64,000 bases of DNA from Chryseobacterium shigense (GTDB taxonomy: Bacteria; Bacteroidota; Bacteroidia; Flavobacteriales; Weeksellaceae): assembly GCF_900156575.1 (NCBI RefSeq), contig NZ_FTNY01000003.1:1-64000 (forward strand), given 5' to 3'. Position numbers and translations under genes: made by a program. Shown one piece after another: positions 18,106 through 26,572 of the stretch. The notes beneath the pieces were generated by a model that saw only the letters and a program-made list of their open reading frames with translations, was not told the DNA's origin and ran no database searches. Positions within the stretch are counted from its first letter, which is position 1; every line of letters starts with the position of its first letter.

Positions 18106-18957
18106 TTAAAGTATATACTTAATATGGTAGTCTACTAAACTTTCGATGGGTTTCTGGACAACATGTCCAACATTTAAATTGAATTCTTCCGCCACTGAGC
18201 GTAGAATATCCTCATAGTAATAAGCGATAGAACCGATGAAATTGATCTCGGCCTCTTTTGATTCTTCGTAGGGAATCACCTGGTACTCAAAGAAATCTTT
18301 CATTTCTTTATATACCATCTCTTTAAAATAAGGATGATCCTTTCTTTCGATCACAAATTTATTGAAATCAGCCAGATAGGCATTGGGTCTCGGACTGTGA
18401 TACATATTTTGCAATGCGTCTTCTACAGTCAGGGTATAATTCTGCTCAAATTCAGCAAGAAGGTCTGCAGGCAGCTTTTGCATAAAGTATCTGCGTACAA
18501 GCTGTTTTCCAATAGCGCTTCCGCTTCCTTCGTCTCCGATAAGAAAACCAAGGGAAGGAAGTTTTATTTTAAGCTTTTCACCATCGAAATAGCATGAATT
18601 GGAACCTGTTCCTAAAATACACACTATAGCAGGTTTTCCACTGTAAGCGGCATATGCCGCAGCCATAAGATCTTCTTTTACAACGATGTCAGCTTTTGTG
18701 AAAATCTTTTTCAGCTCCTCTTCAATGGTTTCGCAGTTTTTTTTCACACCACATCCTGAACCATAAAAGAAAATCTTCGTGATGGAGTTTTTGACCAATA
18801 TAAGACTGCTGTTTTTTTCTATTTCAGGAACGATAAGTTCCCTGTTGATAAAGTTAGGATTAAAGCCGATAGTTTCTGTTTTTAAAAACACTTTTTTGAA
18901 ATCATCCAGGATCACCCAATCTGATTTGGTAGAACCACTATCAACAATAGCAACCAT
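18106..18957 (-). CDS. BadF/BadG-type ATPase, N-acetylglucosamine kinase-like
   Basis: A 283-residue ASKHA-fold protein. It has the phosphate-1 motif IVDSGSTKSDWV at the start, the central GTGSNSCYF and the second glycine motif FLIGDEGSGSAIGKQLVRR. Members of this family in Bacteroidota are annotated as BadF/BadG/BcrA/BcrD ATPases and are closest in build to eukaryotic-type N-acetylglucosamine kinases, which act in amino-sugar recycling. The cysteine-rich cluster-binding site of true BadF-type dehydratase activators is absent. It is read in the same direction as malic enzyme, 16 bases upstream of it. Confidence 0.85.
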   Translation of the reverse strand: MVAIVDSGSTKSDWVILDDFKKVFLKTETIGFNPNFINRELIVPEIEKNSSLILVKNSITKIFFYGSGCGVKKNCETIEEELKKIFTKADIVVKEDLMAAAYAAYSGKPAIVCILGTGSNSCYFDGEKLKIKLPSLGFLIGDEGSGSAIGKQLVRRYFMQKLPADLLAEFEQNYTLTVEDALQNMYHSPRPNAYLADFNKFVIERKDHPYFKEMVYKEMKDFFEYQVIPYEESKEAEINFIGSIAYYYEDILRSVAEEFNLNVGHVVQKPIESLVDYHIKYIL

Positions 18958-19032
18958 ATTTTACATTTTAGTTTAAGGATGCTAAATTATGAATTTATCT
19001 TTAAATAGCGTTTAAAAACAGACTGGAAGCTT

Positions 19033-19296
19033 CTAATGTTTTATATCAGCTTTTTGATTATTGAACTTTATTAACCAGTCTTCAATTTCATCTTCAAGAT
19101 AAGAACTCTGAAGCATGATTGCGTTAATAAAATCATCGGGTACAGGCTGGTCTGTAGAATTTTCAAGGTTCCACAATTCGTCTGCCATATTTTCATATTC
19201 TGAATACACTCTTTTGAAGCGGGAATTTTCTCTCTCAAGAGCCTCAATATTTTTTTGCTGAAGCTGGAATTTTCTGTATTTGTTTTGACTTTTCAT
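19033..19296 (-). CDS. Small acidic coiled-coil protein
   Basis: An 87-residue protein of unknown function. The first half is heptad-like and charged (FQLQQKNIEALERENSRFKR), predicting a coiled coil; the second half is acidic (SSYLEDEIEDWLIKF). There is no signal peptide, membrane segment or known motif. It stands alone on the minus strand, 75 bases upstream of the kinase-like gene. I take it as real because of the good start codon and the protein-like composition. Confidence 0.6.
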   Translation of the reverse strand: MKSQNKYRKFQLQQKNIEALERENSRFKRVYSEYENMADELWNLENSTDQPVPDDFINAIMLQSSYLEDEIEDWLIKFNNQKADIKH

Positions 19297-19811
19297 ACAA
19301 ATATTGTTATAAATTGGGTCGTGAAAATTAAGGTAGTATGCGGTATAGTGCGCATTACAAGATAGAAAAAACCATCAACACAAGAAGTTGAAAATGAATT
19401 TATTATCAGGTTATAATTACATCATTCTGAAGACTAAATTTAGAAATTATTTTGATTCAAAAAAAAAATTTAACAACTTTTTTCATTGTTTAACATATGT
19501 TTACCACAATACAATTGGGCAAAAAATCACCTACTGTTATGAATTCCTTTATACTGCAACGATTGTCATCGTGTTCTACGTATTTTTAAAATAATCATAA
19601 AGTAATTTTTATGCATTATGATTCATGATACCCAATGGCTCATCAGACCATATTTACTGGTATTTATAACAAATTCATCGTATAGAGCAGTTAAAAAAGC
19701 TACCTATTTAACTGCCAATCAACAAAATAAAGTCAATTTCTCTTTTAAAATAATCTTTTATTCTTACATTATTAACATATAATTATAAATTTGCATCTTC
19801 ATATTTATTGA
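19297..19811. other. Gene-poor intergenic region
   Basis: About 515 very A+T-rich bases between two divergent genes. A 68-codon plus-strand frame at 19388-19594 has no recognisable motif and Lys/Phe/Tyr-rich, A+T-driven composition, so I do not call it a gene. The right end holds the promoter of the GtrA gene. Confidence 0.6.
19786..19793 (+). promoter_or_regulatory. Bacteroidota-type -7 promoter box before GtrA gene
   Basis: TAAATTTG matches the Bacteroidota -7 consensus TAnnTTTG and lies 18 bases before the ATG at 19812. A clear -33 TTG box is not seen at the usual distance. Confidence 0.5.
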
Positions 19812-20270
19812 ATGAGAGAATTACTAATACGCCAGAAACAGGTTTTGTTCTTCATTATAGCCGGAGGGCTCAGTGCTGTTGTAGAAATTGGAAGCTTCAA
19901 ATTATTCAGCACCTATATTCCGCATTTTTTTGCCAGAGAAACCAATTTTCATGGCATCCATTATCCTTTAAGTAATATCTTCTCCACCAGCTGCGGGATT
20001 ATCACCAATTACTTTTTAAGCATCTGGTTTGTTTTTGAAAGAGGAAAGCACTCCAAGAGCAAAGAATTTGCGTACTTCATGGGGGTTTCTTTTGTTTCAA
20101 CTTTATTCAGTTTAGGCTTTTTCCAGATTTTTTACAGCTTTATATTTAAGGACAATATCAATTTAATTTTTTATACCTTAAGCCCGGAAATGATTAGTAA
20201 GATTGCGGCCATTCTATTGGTTTCCATTCTTAATTATTCAGTGAAAAAGAAAGTAATTTTTAACGGTTAA
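19812..20270 (+). CDS. GtrA family membrane protein
   Basis: A 152-residue integral membrane protein with four hydrophobic segments and the GtrA start pattern (FFIIAGGLSAVVEIGSFKLF), then NYFLSIWFVFERGKHSKSKEF between segments two and three. GtrA-family proteins are thought to help move lipid-linked sugars across the membrane for cell-surface glycan building. The acyltransferase gene follows after 3 bases, so the two are probably one operon concerned with membrane or envelope lipids. Confidence 0.88.
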   Translation: MRELLIRQKQVLFFIIAGGLSAVVEIGSFKLFSTYIPHFFARETNFHGIHYPLSNIFSTSCGIITNYFLSIWFVFERGKHSKSKEFAYFMGVSFVSTLFSLGFFQIFYSFIFKDNINLIFYTLSPEMISKIAAILLVSILNYSVKKKVIFNG

Positions 20271-20273
20271 GCA

Positions 20274-21002
20274 GTGACAAAAATTTTAAATTATCTCTGG
20301 AGATTCTGGCTGCTGCTATTGGCATTTGTCTTAACAGTGACATTGGGAATCCCTGTTTATATTTTATCCTTCAATAAAAAGCATTACAAATACGCTTACC
20401 GGTTTATCCGCATCTGGTGTTTCGGGATGTTTTACGGGATGGGTTTAAGATATGATCTCATCCACCTTTCTGACCAGAAAAAAGACAAAAACAAGCCGTA
20501 TGTTTTCATTTCAAACCACACCTCCATTATGGATATCATGCTTACCTGCATCCTGATGCCTGATCATCCCATTTGTTTTGTCGGTAAAAAAGAACTGGTA
20601 AAAATCCCGATTTTCGGCACCATATATAAAAGGATATGTGTGATGGTGGACCGAAGCAGCGCCAGAAGCCGTGCAGATGTGTACAGAAGATGCGCTGAAA
20701 AAATGGAAGAAGGAAACAGTATTGCTCTATTCCCAGAAGGAGGGGTACCGGATGATACAACTATTATTCTTGATGAATTTAAAGACGGAGCATTTACTTT
20801 ATCTTCCAAACATCAATCTCCTATCGCAGTTTATACATTTGTCGGCCTGAAGGAAATTTTCCCTTTCGACAGCTCGAAAGGCTATCCGGGACGTGTCAAA
20901 GTCTATTTCAACGGAATCATGCAACCATCAGACTCTCCGAAAGATTTAAAAACACAAGCTTATCAGGAGATAAAAAAAACGCTGCTGGAACACTCTATAT
21001 AA
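20274..21002 (+). CDS. 1-acyl-sn-glycerol-3-phosphate acyltransferase-like protein
   Basis: A 242-residue membrane-bound acyltransferase of the PlsC/LPLAT family, which adds a fatty acyl chain to lysophosphatidate or a related lipid. It has an N-terminal hydrophobic segment, the catalytic motif NHTSIMD (HxxxxD) near residue 83, and the substrate-binding FPEGGVPDD. The start is a GTG at 20274, 3 bases after the GtrA stop codon. Tight spacing indicates one operon with GtrA. The exact acyl acceptor cannot be told from sequence. Confidence 0.88.
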   Translation: MTKILNYLWRFWLLLLAFVLTVTLGIPVYILSFNKKHYKYAYRFIRIWCFGMFYGMGLRYDLIHLSDQKKDKNKPYVFISNHTSIMDIMLTCILMPDHPICFVGKKELVKIPIFGTIYKRICVMVDRSSARSRADVYRRCAEKMEEGNSIALFPEGGVPDDTTIILDEFKDGAFTLSSKHQSPIAVYTFVGLKEIFPFDSSKGYPGRVKVYFNGIMQPSDSPKDLKTQAYQEIKKTLLEHSI

Positions 21003-21012
21003 AAGAAATAGT

Positions 21013-21020
21013 TATATTTG
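21013..21020 (+). promoter_or_regulatory. -7 promoter box that fixes the MFS start
   Basis: TATATTTG matches TAnnTTTG and lies 21 bases before the ATG at 21042. It overlaps the earlier possible start at 21018, which argues that translation begins at 21042. Confidence 0.5.
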
Positions 21021-21041
21021 TTTGCGAAATTTTTAACAAAC

Positions 21042-22811
21042 ATGTCTAAAACAAATCAACCGACTAATTACCCTGCACTATATACCCTGGTGCTTGTATT
21101 TTTTTTCTGGGGTTTTATTGCAGCCGGCAATAGTATTTTCATCCCCTTTTGTAAAAACTATTTTTCCCTTGACCAATTTCAGTCCCAATTAATAGACTTT
21201 GCATTTTACACTGCCTATTTTCTTGGAGCGTTATTGCTGTTCATATCCAGTACGATTAAAGGGATTGATATCATAGGCAAATGGGGATACAAAAGGAGTA
21301 TTGTCTACGGGCTGCTTCTATCAGCGGTAGGAGCCGCCATCATGATTCTGGCCGTTAAAGCCAATGTGTACTACGGAATGCTCATAGGACTCTTCGTTGT
21401 AGCCTTAGGTTTTTCAATTCAGCAGACGGCTGCCAATCCATTTGCTGTACTTTTGGGTGATCCCAAGACAGGTGCCAGCAGGCAAAATTTAGCCGGAGGA
21501 ATTAATTCTTTTGGAACATCAATCGGGCCCATCATTGTAGGACTTGCTCTTTTTGGAACTACGGCTACCGTAGATGATGATCAGATCAAACATCTGGCAC
21601 TGGATAAAGTAATATTACTGTATACCGCTGTGGGAGCTTTATTTTTAATTGCCGCCGGAGTGTTCTATTTCTCTAAAAAACTTCCTGACGGAATTTCTAA
21701 TGAGCCGATGGAAAAGGCTGGAAAAGCAAGAAAAACCTTGATTGCCATGACTATATTGGTTATCTTATTTTTCATTCCGGTATTCAGCAGCTACAATTCT
21801 GAAGAAGCTAAGAAAATTGAAGTATTAAGCAGTGAGATTTCAGTACTGGACTCTACTTTGAAAAAAGAGACCGATGCTACAAAAACGGCTGAATTCAAAG
21901 CGCAGATCGATCATAAAAAAACAGAACTTGAAACCATCAAACATCCTCTTGAAAAGGAGAGAATGATTTACCTTGGCGGTGCATTGCTTTCTGTTATCGT
22001 TTGTCTTCTTTTTGCCAACACCCGTTCGAAAAAGAATCCGGAAGGCTGGGGTGCTATGAAGTATCCACAGCTTGTTTTGGGAATGATAGCGATTCTCTGC
22101 TATGTAGGAGTGGAAGTTGCGATAGGAAGTAACCTCGGAGAGCTTTTAAGCACCCCTGCATTCGGAGGACATCAGTCTTCAGACCTGGCTCCTTATATTT
22201 CGATGTACTGGGGAAGTTTAATGATCGGACGATGGACCGGTGCGATTGCTGTATTTAATCTGAACAAGCACCAGCAAACCATTGCTACCATTGTTGTTCC
22301 TTTTGTGGCATTCCTAGTGATTATCGGAATCAATACGGTTGCTCAGAAAGACATGTCACACCTTTATTTCTATGCAATCTGTATTGCGATTCAGGTTATT
22401 TTATTCCTGATCAGTAAAAACAAACCGGCTGCAACGTTAACTATTTTCGGTTTGTTCGGAGTAACAGCCATGATCGTAGGACTTCTTACCACTGGAAATA
22501 TTGCTATTTATGCATTCCTTTCCGGAGGTTTGGCATGTAGCATCATGTGGCCGTCCATTTTTACTTTGGCTATTACCGGTCTGGGAAAATATACTGCTCA
22601 GGGATCAGCTTTCCTTGTGATGATGATTTTAGGGGGAGGTATTATTCCACCATTACAGGGTAAATTGTCTGATATTATAGGAATCCACAATTCTTATTTT
22701 ATCCCTGTGCTTTGTTTTGCGTATATTGCATTATTCGCATACATAACCAAAAAAGCTTTGTCTAAGCAAGGAATCAATGTTGATATTTTAGAATCTGATG
22801 GAGGTCACTAA
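21042..22811 (+). CDS. Sugar MFS transporter, FucP/GluP-like
   Basis: A 589-residue major facilitator permease of the fucose/glucose/galactose:proton symporter group. The first helices carry [20 protein letters not shown] and [13 protein letters not shown], and [19 protein letters not shown] plus the [19 protein letters not shown] run are hallmarks of this subfamily. About 12 membrane helices are seen. A long loop of about 60 residues in the middle (near residues 245-310) is rich in Lys/Glu and is predicted to form a coiled coil, making the protein longer than Escherichia coli FucP. The DUF3810 gene overlaps its end by 14 bases. Confidence 0.92.
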   Translation: MSKTNQPTNYPALYTLVLVFFFWGFIAAGNSIFIPFCKNYFSLDQFQSQLIDFAFYTAYFLGALLLFISSTIKGIDIIGKWGYKRSIVYGLLLSAVGAAIMILAVKANVYYGMLIGLFVVALGFSIQQTAANPFAVLLGDPKTGASRQNLAGGINSFGTSIGPIIVGLALFGTTATVDDDQIKHLALDKVILLYTAVGALFLIAAGVFYFSKKLPDGISNEPMEKAGKARKTLIAMTILVILFFIPVFSSYNSEEAKKIEVLSSEISVLDSTLKKETDATKTAEFKAQIDHKKTELETIKHPLEKERMIYLGGALLSVIVCLLFANTRSKKNPEGWGAMKYPQLVLGMIAILCYVGVEVAIGSNLGELLSTPAFGGHQSSDLAPYISMYWGSLMIGRWTGAIAVFNLNKHQQTIATIVVPFVAFLVIIGINTVAQKDMSHLYFYAICIAIQVILFLISKNKPAATLTIFGLFGVTAMIVGLLTTGNIAIYAFLSGGLACSIMWPSIFTLAITGLGKYTAQGSAFLVMMILGGGIIPPLQGKLSDIIGIHNSYFIPVLCFAYIALFAYITKKALSKQGINVDILESDGGH

Positions 22812-23862
22812 TACAACAAAAATACAATATAAAAAAAGATTTTGGGCAGGTGTATTACTTGCCCAATTTCTTTTGTTCTATGCTTTCTCTAAGCTGAAAA
22901 TAATGATTGCTTTTTTTGAAGGGTTCTTTGAATGGCAAAAAAAGATTCATCAACTGCTTTTCAGCTGGATCCCATTTTCTTTTGGAGATCTTATCTATAT
23001 TCTTTTGGGTATTTTTCTCTTGTACACCCTTATTCTATGCTTTAAAAAGAAAAGCAGAAAGAAGGCTATTTTAAAGCTTCTTATGGCTATTAATATCTTC
23101 TACTTCGTTTATCAGATCTGTTGGGGAATGCTGTATTTTCAGACTCCCGTTATTAAGAAACTTTCAAGTCAGAAAGAACCGGAAATGGCTAAAGCGAAAG
23201 TATTAGCCCTCCTCTATCTTGAGAAATGCAAAGCGACCAGACCATCTGTACGTGAAGATAAAAATGGCATCTTCATCATTACCGACCTTAATGCGGTACA
23301 GAATGAAATTCTTCGCCAGCAGACTCAGCTTCCAAAATATATTTCCGGCAAAGAAGCACCACAGATCAATGCTTTCAAGCCCAGTCTTTTTAAAAGTGTG
23401 ATGAATTTTACCGGTATATTAGGGTACTACAATCCTTTTACAGCAGAGGCCCAGTACAATGCTGAGCTTCCCCACACCTTGATCCCCTTTACTTCAGCCC
23501 ATGAAAGTTCGCATCAGCTTGGTTTTGCCAGAGAACAGGAAGCTAATTTTATAGGCTATCTGATCGGCATTAATTCTAAAAATAATGATCTGAGGTACAG
23601 TACAGAATATTTCACTTTGAAAAGTCTTTTAAGATTTATTGTTGAGGAAGATCCTGAGTTTGTAAAAAATATTCTGAAGGAATATTCTCCGGCTATGAAA
23701 AGAGACAGAATGTACGAAAGGAATTTTGTCTTCAGACACCAGGGCCTTCTGGATGACTTTTTTGGGTTTACCAATAATCTGTTTTTAAAGAGTAATCAGC
23801 AGGAAGGAGCGGTGACCTACTCTTACTTTATTGATCTTCTTTTGAACTACGAAAAGCCCTAA
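22798..23862 (+). CDS. DUF3810 membrane protein with HExxH motif
   Basis: A 354-residue protein of the DUF3810 family. Three N-terminal membrane helices (residues 15-115) are followed by a large domain with the zinc-protease-like motif HESSHQLGF and a following glutamate ([11 protein letters not shown]), the layout of a gluzincin-type HExxH...E site. It may be a membrane-tethered metallopeptidase, but no activity is known to me for the family. The gene overlaps the end of the sugar transporter by 14 bases, so the two are translated from one transcript. Confidence 0.85.
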   Translation: MEVTNTTKIQYKKRFWAGVLLAQFLLFYAFSKLKIMIAFFEGFFEWQKKIHQLLFSWIPFSFGDLIYILLGIFLLYTLILCFKKKSRKKAILKLLMAINIFYFVYQICWGMLYFQTPVIKKLSSQKEPEMAKAKVLALLYLEKCKATRPSVREDKNGIFIITDLNAVQNEILRQQTQLPKYISGKEAPQINAFKPSLFKSVMNFTGILGYYNPFTAEAQYNAELPHTLIPFTSAHESSHQLGFAREQEANFIGYLIGINSKNNDLRYSTEYFTLKSLLRFIVEEDPEFVKNILKEYSPAMKRDRMYERNFVFRHQGLLDDFFGFTNNLFLKSNQQEGAVTYSYFIDLLLNYEKP

Positions 23863-24616
23863 ACAAAAAAAAGAATCGTATCAGGCGATACGATTCTAAA
23901 AACACAAATGATGAAAAAAAATTTATTACCTTGACTTGTTCCCTCATTCAAGGCGATGTAAAAGTACAACATATTTTATAAATACAAAAACATTTCTATC
24001 CTTTTTTAAAACTTTAAGAAAACTTTATGATTTTTTAAGTTCTTTTGAGTTTACAGGTGGAAATCATCCTTTTAGTAAAATGAATGCTTCAACAATAATT
24101 CATTATATAAACATTATTGATGCTGTTAAAAACGTACAAAACCAAACGATTGTTTAGTAATATCATATTCTGATCTGCTCCATTTTTTTGACATCAAAAA
24201 ATTAGAGTTATTTTCTTTCCAACTAAAAAATGATTCAAAAAAAAAGATAACTTCTTTCCTCAAACTATTTCTGTTTATCATCACTTTTCTTACTTTTAAA
24301 TTGACCAACCAAAACGGGAAGTTGCAGATCGAAACAAAAGGGAAATCATTTTCAATTTCCAGAAGCTTACAAAGATTAAACAGGAACCTTTATCCACTAC
24401 CTATATTCCTATTATATGTTCTGAAGCATCATCATCGCTATATAAAGAGCAAAGACATAGGGTTCTATTACGAAATCAGCTTCATTTTAATCCAAATAAA
24501 ACAAAAAACATAATAATATCATCACATAATCAATCATTTAACAATGGTATATCACTGACAAAAGAAAAAAATTTGTTTTTTTAAAACATCTGCGTATTTT
24601 AGTTAAAAAAAATAAC
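23863..24616. other. Long A+T-rich intergenic region
   Basis: About 750 bases without a supported gene, at the boundary between core genes and the knottin-type cluster. It starts with a perfect hairpin (23873-23896). Plus-strand frames at 23936-24157 and 24301-24513 lack motifs and have A+T-driven composition. I see no RNA gene or mobile element. It may be a remnant of earlier insertion at this boundary. Confidence 0.55.
23873..23896. terminator. Hairpin after DUF3810 gene
   Basis: Stem GAATCGTATC (23873-23882), loop AGGC, stem GATACGATTC (23887-23896). The position fits a terminator for the upstream plus-strand operon, but the run of eight A before the stem and the lack of T after it mean that the classical T tract is on the minus strand. 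Confidence 0.55.
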
Positions 24617-26125
24617 ATGATTTTCGATAAACTCATTAATTATCTAAAGCTCGATAAACAGGAATTTTCCTTCCAGTTCAATTCTCACCCCAACTACCCT
24701 TCAGCATTAGCTTTCAGTGATACACTTAATTTTATGGGTGTAAAAAATGACGCCTATGAACTTGATAAGGAATATTGGGACGAGCTTCCTGAAGAATTTA
24801 TTGCGATTGTAGATAATTCCTTTTCTTTGGTGAAGAAATCGGGAGCGGGTTATTCAGTATATTCCGAAAAAGCAAAAACACTTAATAAAGAAGAGCTTCA
24901 CCAGAAATCTACGGATTTTGTTCTGTTGTTTGAGAAAAGCGAAAATGCAGAAAGCAGACTGGCTTTCAATTTTACACCTCTTTTATATCTTGTCTTTGCG
25001 ATTATCATTGTTTATTCTTTTTTCAGCCAAAATGTATACGAAGCCGTTTTTACTATTCTTTCCCTGGCAGGAGTGTATATTTCTATGGAAATTTTTAACC
25101 AGAAGTTCGGAAATACATCGACCGTCATTGGAAGTATCTGTGGAGATACTTCTGCCAAGCAAACGGCCAATTCATGTGATAAGATTATCAAGCAGGACAA
25201 AACAAGTATTTTAGGATTAAAATTTTCAGATTTTTCCCTGATTTACTTTGCCGGAATCGCCATATTAGGCCTTTTCCTTCCGGCTACTGCGTATATCGTA
25301 AAAGGCTTTACTTTGGTTTCCATATTGGCTATAGGGTATTCATTATATATTCAGGCTTTTGTGGAAAAAACTTTCTGTAGGGTTTGCCTTTTAATCATTT
25401 CAATTCTTATTGGCCAGTTGGCGCTCAGTATTTTCTTTTTCCAAAATATCTCATTCAGTGCAGGTGTTCTGCTATTAACGGCTGTTTTGTGGATTCTCAT
25501 TTTCTCAGCGGTTTTATACTTTAATAATATTCTTTCTCAAAAAGAAAGTCTTCAGAAGTCAAACGCTAAAAATCTTAGATTTAAAAGAAACTATGAACTT
25601 TTCAAGAGTCAGCTTCTGGAAAATGAAAAGATAGAATTTCAGGATACCGAAACTTTTTCACTGGGAAATAAAGATGCCAAACTGCGTCTTTCAATTATAT
25701 CTAATCCTTACTGTGGCTTTTGTAAGGACGGCCACAAAATAATGGAAGGACTTCTGGAGAAATATCCTGATGATATCTCTGTACAGATCCGTTTCAATTA
25801 CTCTACGGAAAGAGCAGATGAAAAATACACGAAGCTGCTTTCAGCCTTTAAGCATATTTACGATACCAGATCACAAAAAGAGTTTTTGAAATCAGTGGAA
25901 GACTGGTTTGAAACGAGAGACGAAAATAAAATCGTAACCCTGTCGGGATCCTCCGCAACAGAAGATCTGACCTCATTTGTTGAAATGACAAAAGACAACA
26001 ACAATTCGGGATTGAACTTCACTCCTATTTTCATTCTTAACGGGCACCAGTTCCCGGATAAATATGACCGTGATGATATTTGGTTTTTCGTTGACGAATT
26101 GATGGAAGATGAGGATTTACAATAA
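24617..26125 (+). CDS. Fused C39-like / VKOR / thioredoxin disulfide-forming protein
   Basis: A 502-residue membrane protein uniting three modules. Residues 1-115 are a degenerate C39-peptidase-like domain (FSFQFNSHPNYPSALAFSDT) without the catalytic cysteine. Residues 118-300 are a VKOR-type membrane domain with C175 and C187 in the loop and the redox pair CRVC at 254-257. From about residue 330 a DsbA-like thioredoxin domain follows, with CGFC at 366-369 and the cis-Pro element LNFTPIFILNGHQFP. Such a fusion can form disulfides outside the cytoplasm and pass the electrons to quinone. It lies 99 bases upstream of a six-cysteine peptide gene, its likely substrate. The grasp-with-spasm cluster encodes the same modules as two genes. 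Confidence 0.88.
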   Translation: MIFDKLINYLKLDKQEFSFQFNSHPNYPSALAFSDTLNFMGVKNDAYELDKEYWDELPEEFIAIVDNSFSLVKKSGAGYSVYSEKAKTLNKEELHQKSTDFVLLFEKSENAESRLAFNFTPLLYLVFAIIIVYSFFSQNVYEAVFTILSLAGVYISMEIFNQKFGNTSTVIGSICGDTSAKQTANSCDKIIKQDKTSILGLKFSDFSLIYFAGIAILGLFLPATAYIVKGFTLVSILAIGYSLYIQAFVEKTFCRVCLLIISILIGQLALSIFFFQNISFSAGVLLLTAVLWILIFSAVLYFNNILSQKESLQKSNAKNLRFKRNYELFKSQLLENEKIEFQDTETFSLGNKDAKLRLSIISNPYCGFCKDGHKIMEGLLEKYPDDISVQIRFNYSTERADEKYTKLLSAFKHIYDTRSQKEFLKSVEDWFETRDENKIVTLSGSSATEDLTSFVEMTKDNNNSGLNFTPIFILNGHQFPDKYDRDDIWFFVDELMEDEDLQ

Positions 26126-26182
26126 GAAATTATTCGTGAATTGAAAAATTCACTATCTTAGGAAAAAATATAAGCGGATTCT

Positions 26183-26203
26183 GAAAAGCTTTAAAAGAGT
26201 AGG
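26183..26203 (+). promoter_or_regulatory. Shared upstream element, copy 1 (knottin-like peptide)
   Basis: A 21-base element ending in AAAGAGTAGG, lying 21 bases before the start codon of the cysteine-rich peptide. It matches the copies at 39177-39197 and 39843-39863 at 18 of 21 positions. The constant distance from the start codon suggests a 5' leader control element or an unusual promoter. Confidence 0.6.
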
Positions 26204-26224
26204 AAAACAAAACTAAACCACGCT

Positions 26225-26419
26225 ATGAAAAACTTAAAAAAAATTTCAAGAGATAATTTAAAATCTATTAAAGGAGGCTTTAGAAGATGTCCGGATGATG
26301 GAGAATGTGGTGGGGACCAGTGCTGTGCCAACGGGGTATGCAGATCCATAGCAGGAGCAGGACCCAATACCTATTATTGCACTCCCTATACAGCAATTGA
26401 TTTCACACCGCTAGGGTAA
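26225..26419 (+). CDS. Knottin-like double-glycine bacteriocin-type peptide
   Basis: A 64-residue precursor. The leader (LKKISRDNLKSIKGG, ending at residue 18) is a classical double-glycine leader of Bacteroidota bacteriocin-like peptides, cut and exported by C39-peptidase ABC transporters such as the one encoded next. The 46-residue core has six cysteines at 22, 28, 33, 34, 39 and 52, spaced CX5CX4CCX4CX12C. This fits the inhibitor-cystine-knot pattern C-C-CC-C-C of animal and plant knottins. The product should be a disulfide-stabilised secreted peptide oxidised by the upstream VKOR-thioredoxin fusion. The knot topology is inferred from spacing only. Confidence 0.83.
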   Translation: MKNLKKISRDNLKSIKGGFRRCPDDGECGGDQCCANGVCRSIAGAGPNTYYCTPYTAIDFTPLG

Positions 26420-26527
26420 ACATACCTCTGCGTGAGCTATTAATGCGATTTAATTTGTATTGATGCCTGTAAGAACACAGCATCATATCAATGAACGATA
26501 TAATTTGAATATTAATTTGAATATGTA

Positions 26528-26556
26528 AAAATGTCGTCCTATTTTGGCGGCATTTT
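26528..26556 (+). terminator. Terminator between peptide gene and exporter gene
   Basis: AAATGTCGTCC (26529-26539) pairs, with a bulge and G-U pairs, with GGCGGCATTT (26546-26555), followed by T-rich sequence. It would let the peptide mRNA be made in excess over the exporter mRNA. Confidence 0.6.
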
Positions 26557-26572
26557 ATAATGAGTATCAATT

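Noticed and set aside
19388..19594. 68-codon plus-strand frame before the GtrA gene
   Set aside because: Lys/Phe/Tyr-rich, A+T-driven composition, no motif, no neighbour context.
23936..24513. Two plus-strand frames (23936-24157, 24301-24513) in the gene desert
   Set aside because: No start context or motif; amino-acid usage is what random A+T-rich DNA gives.
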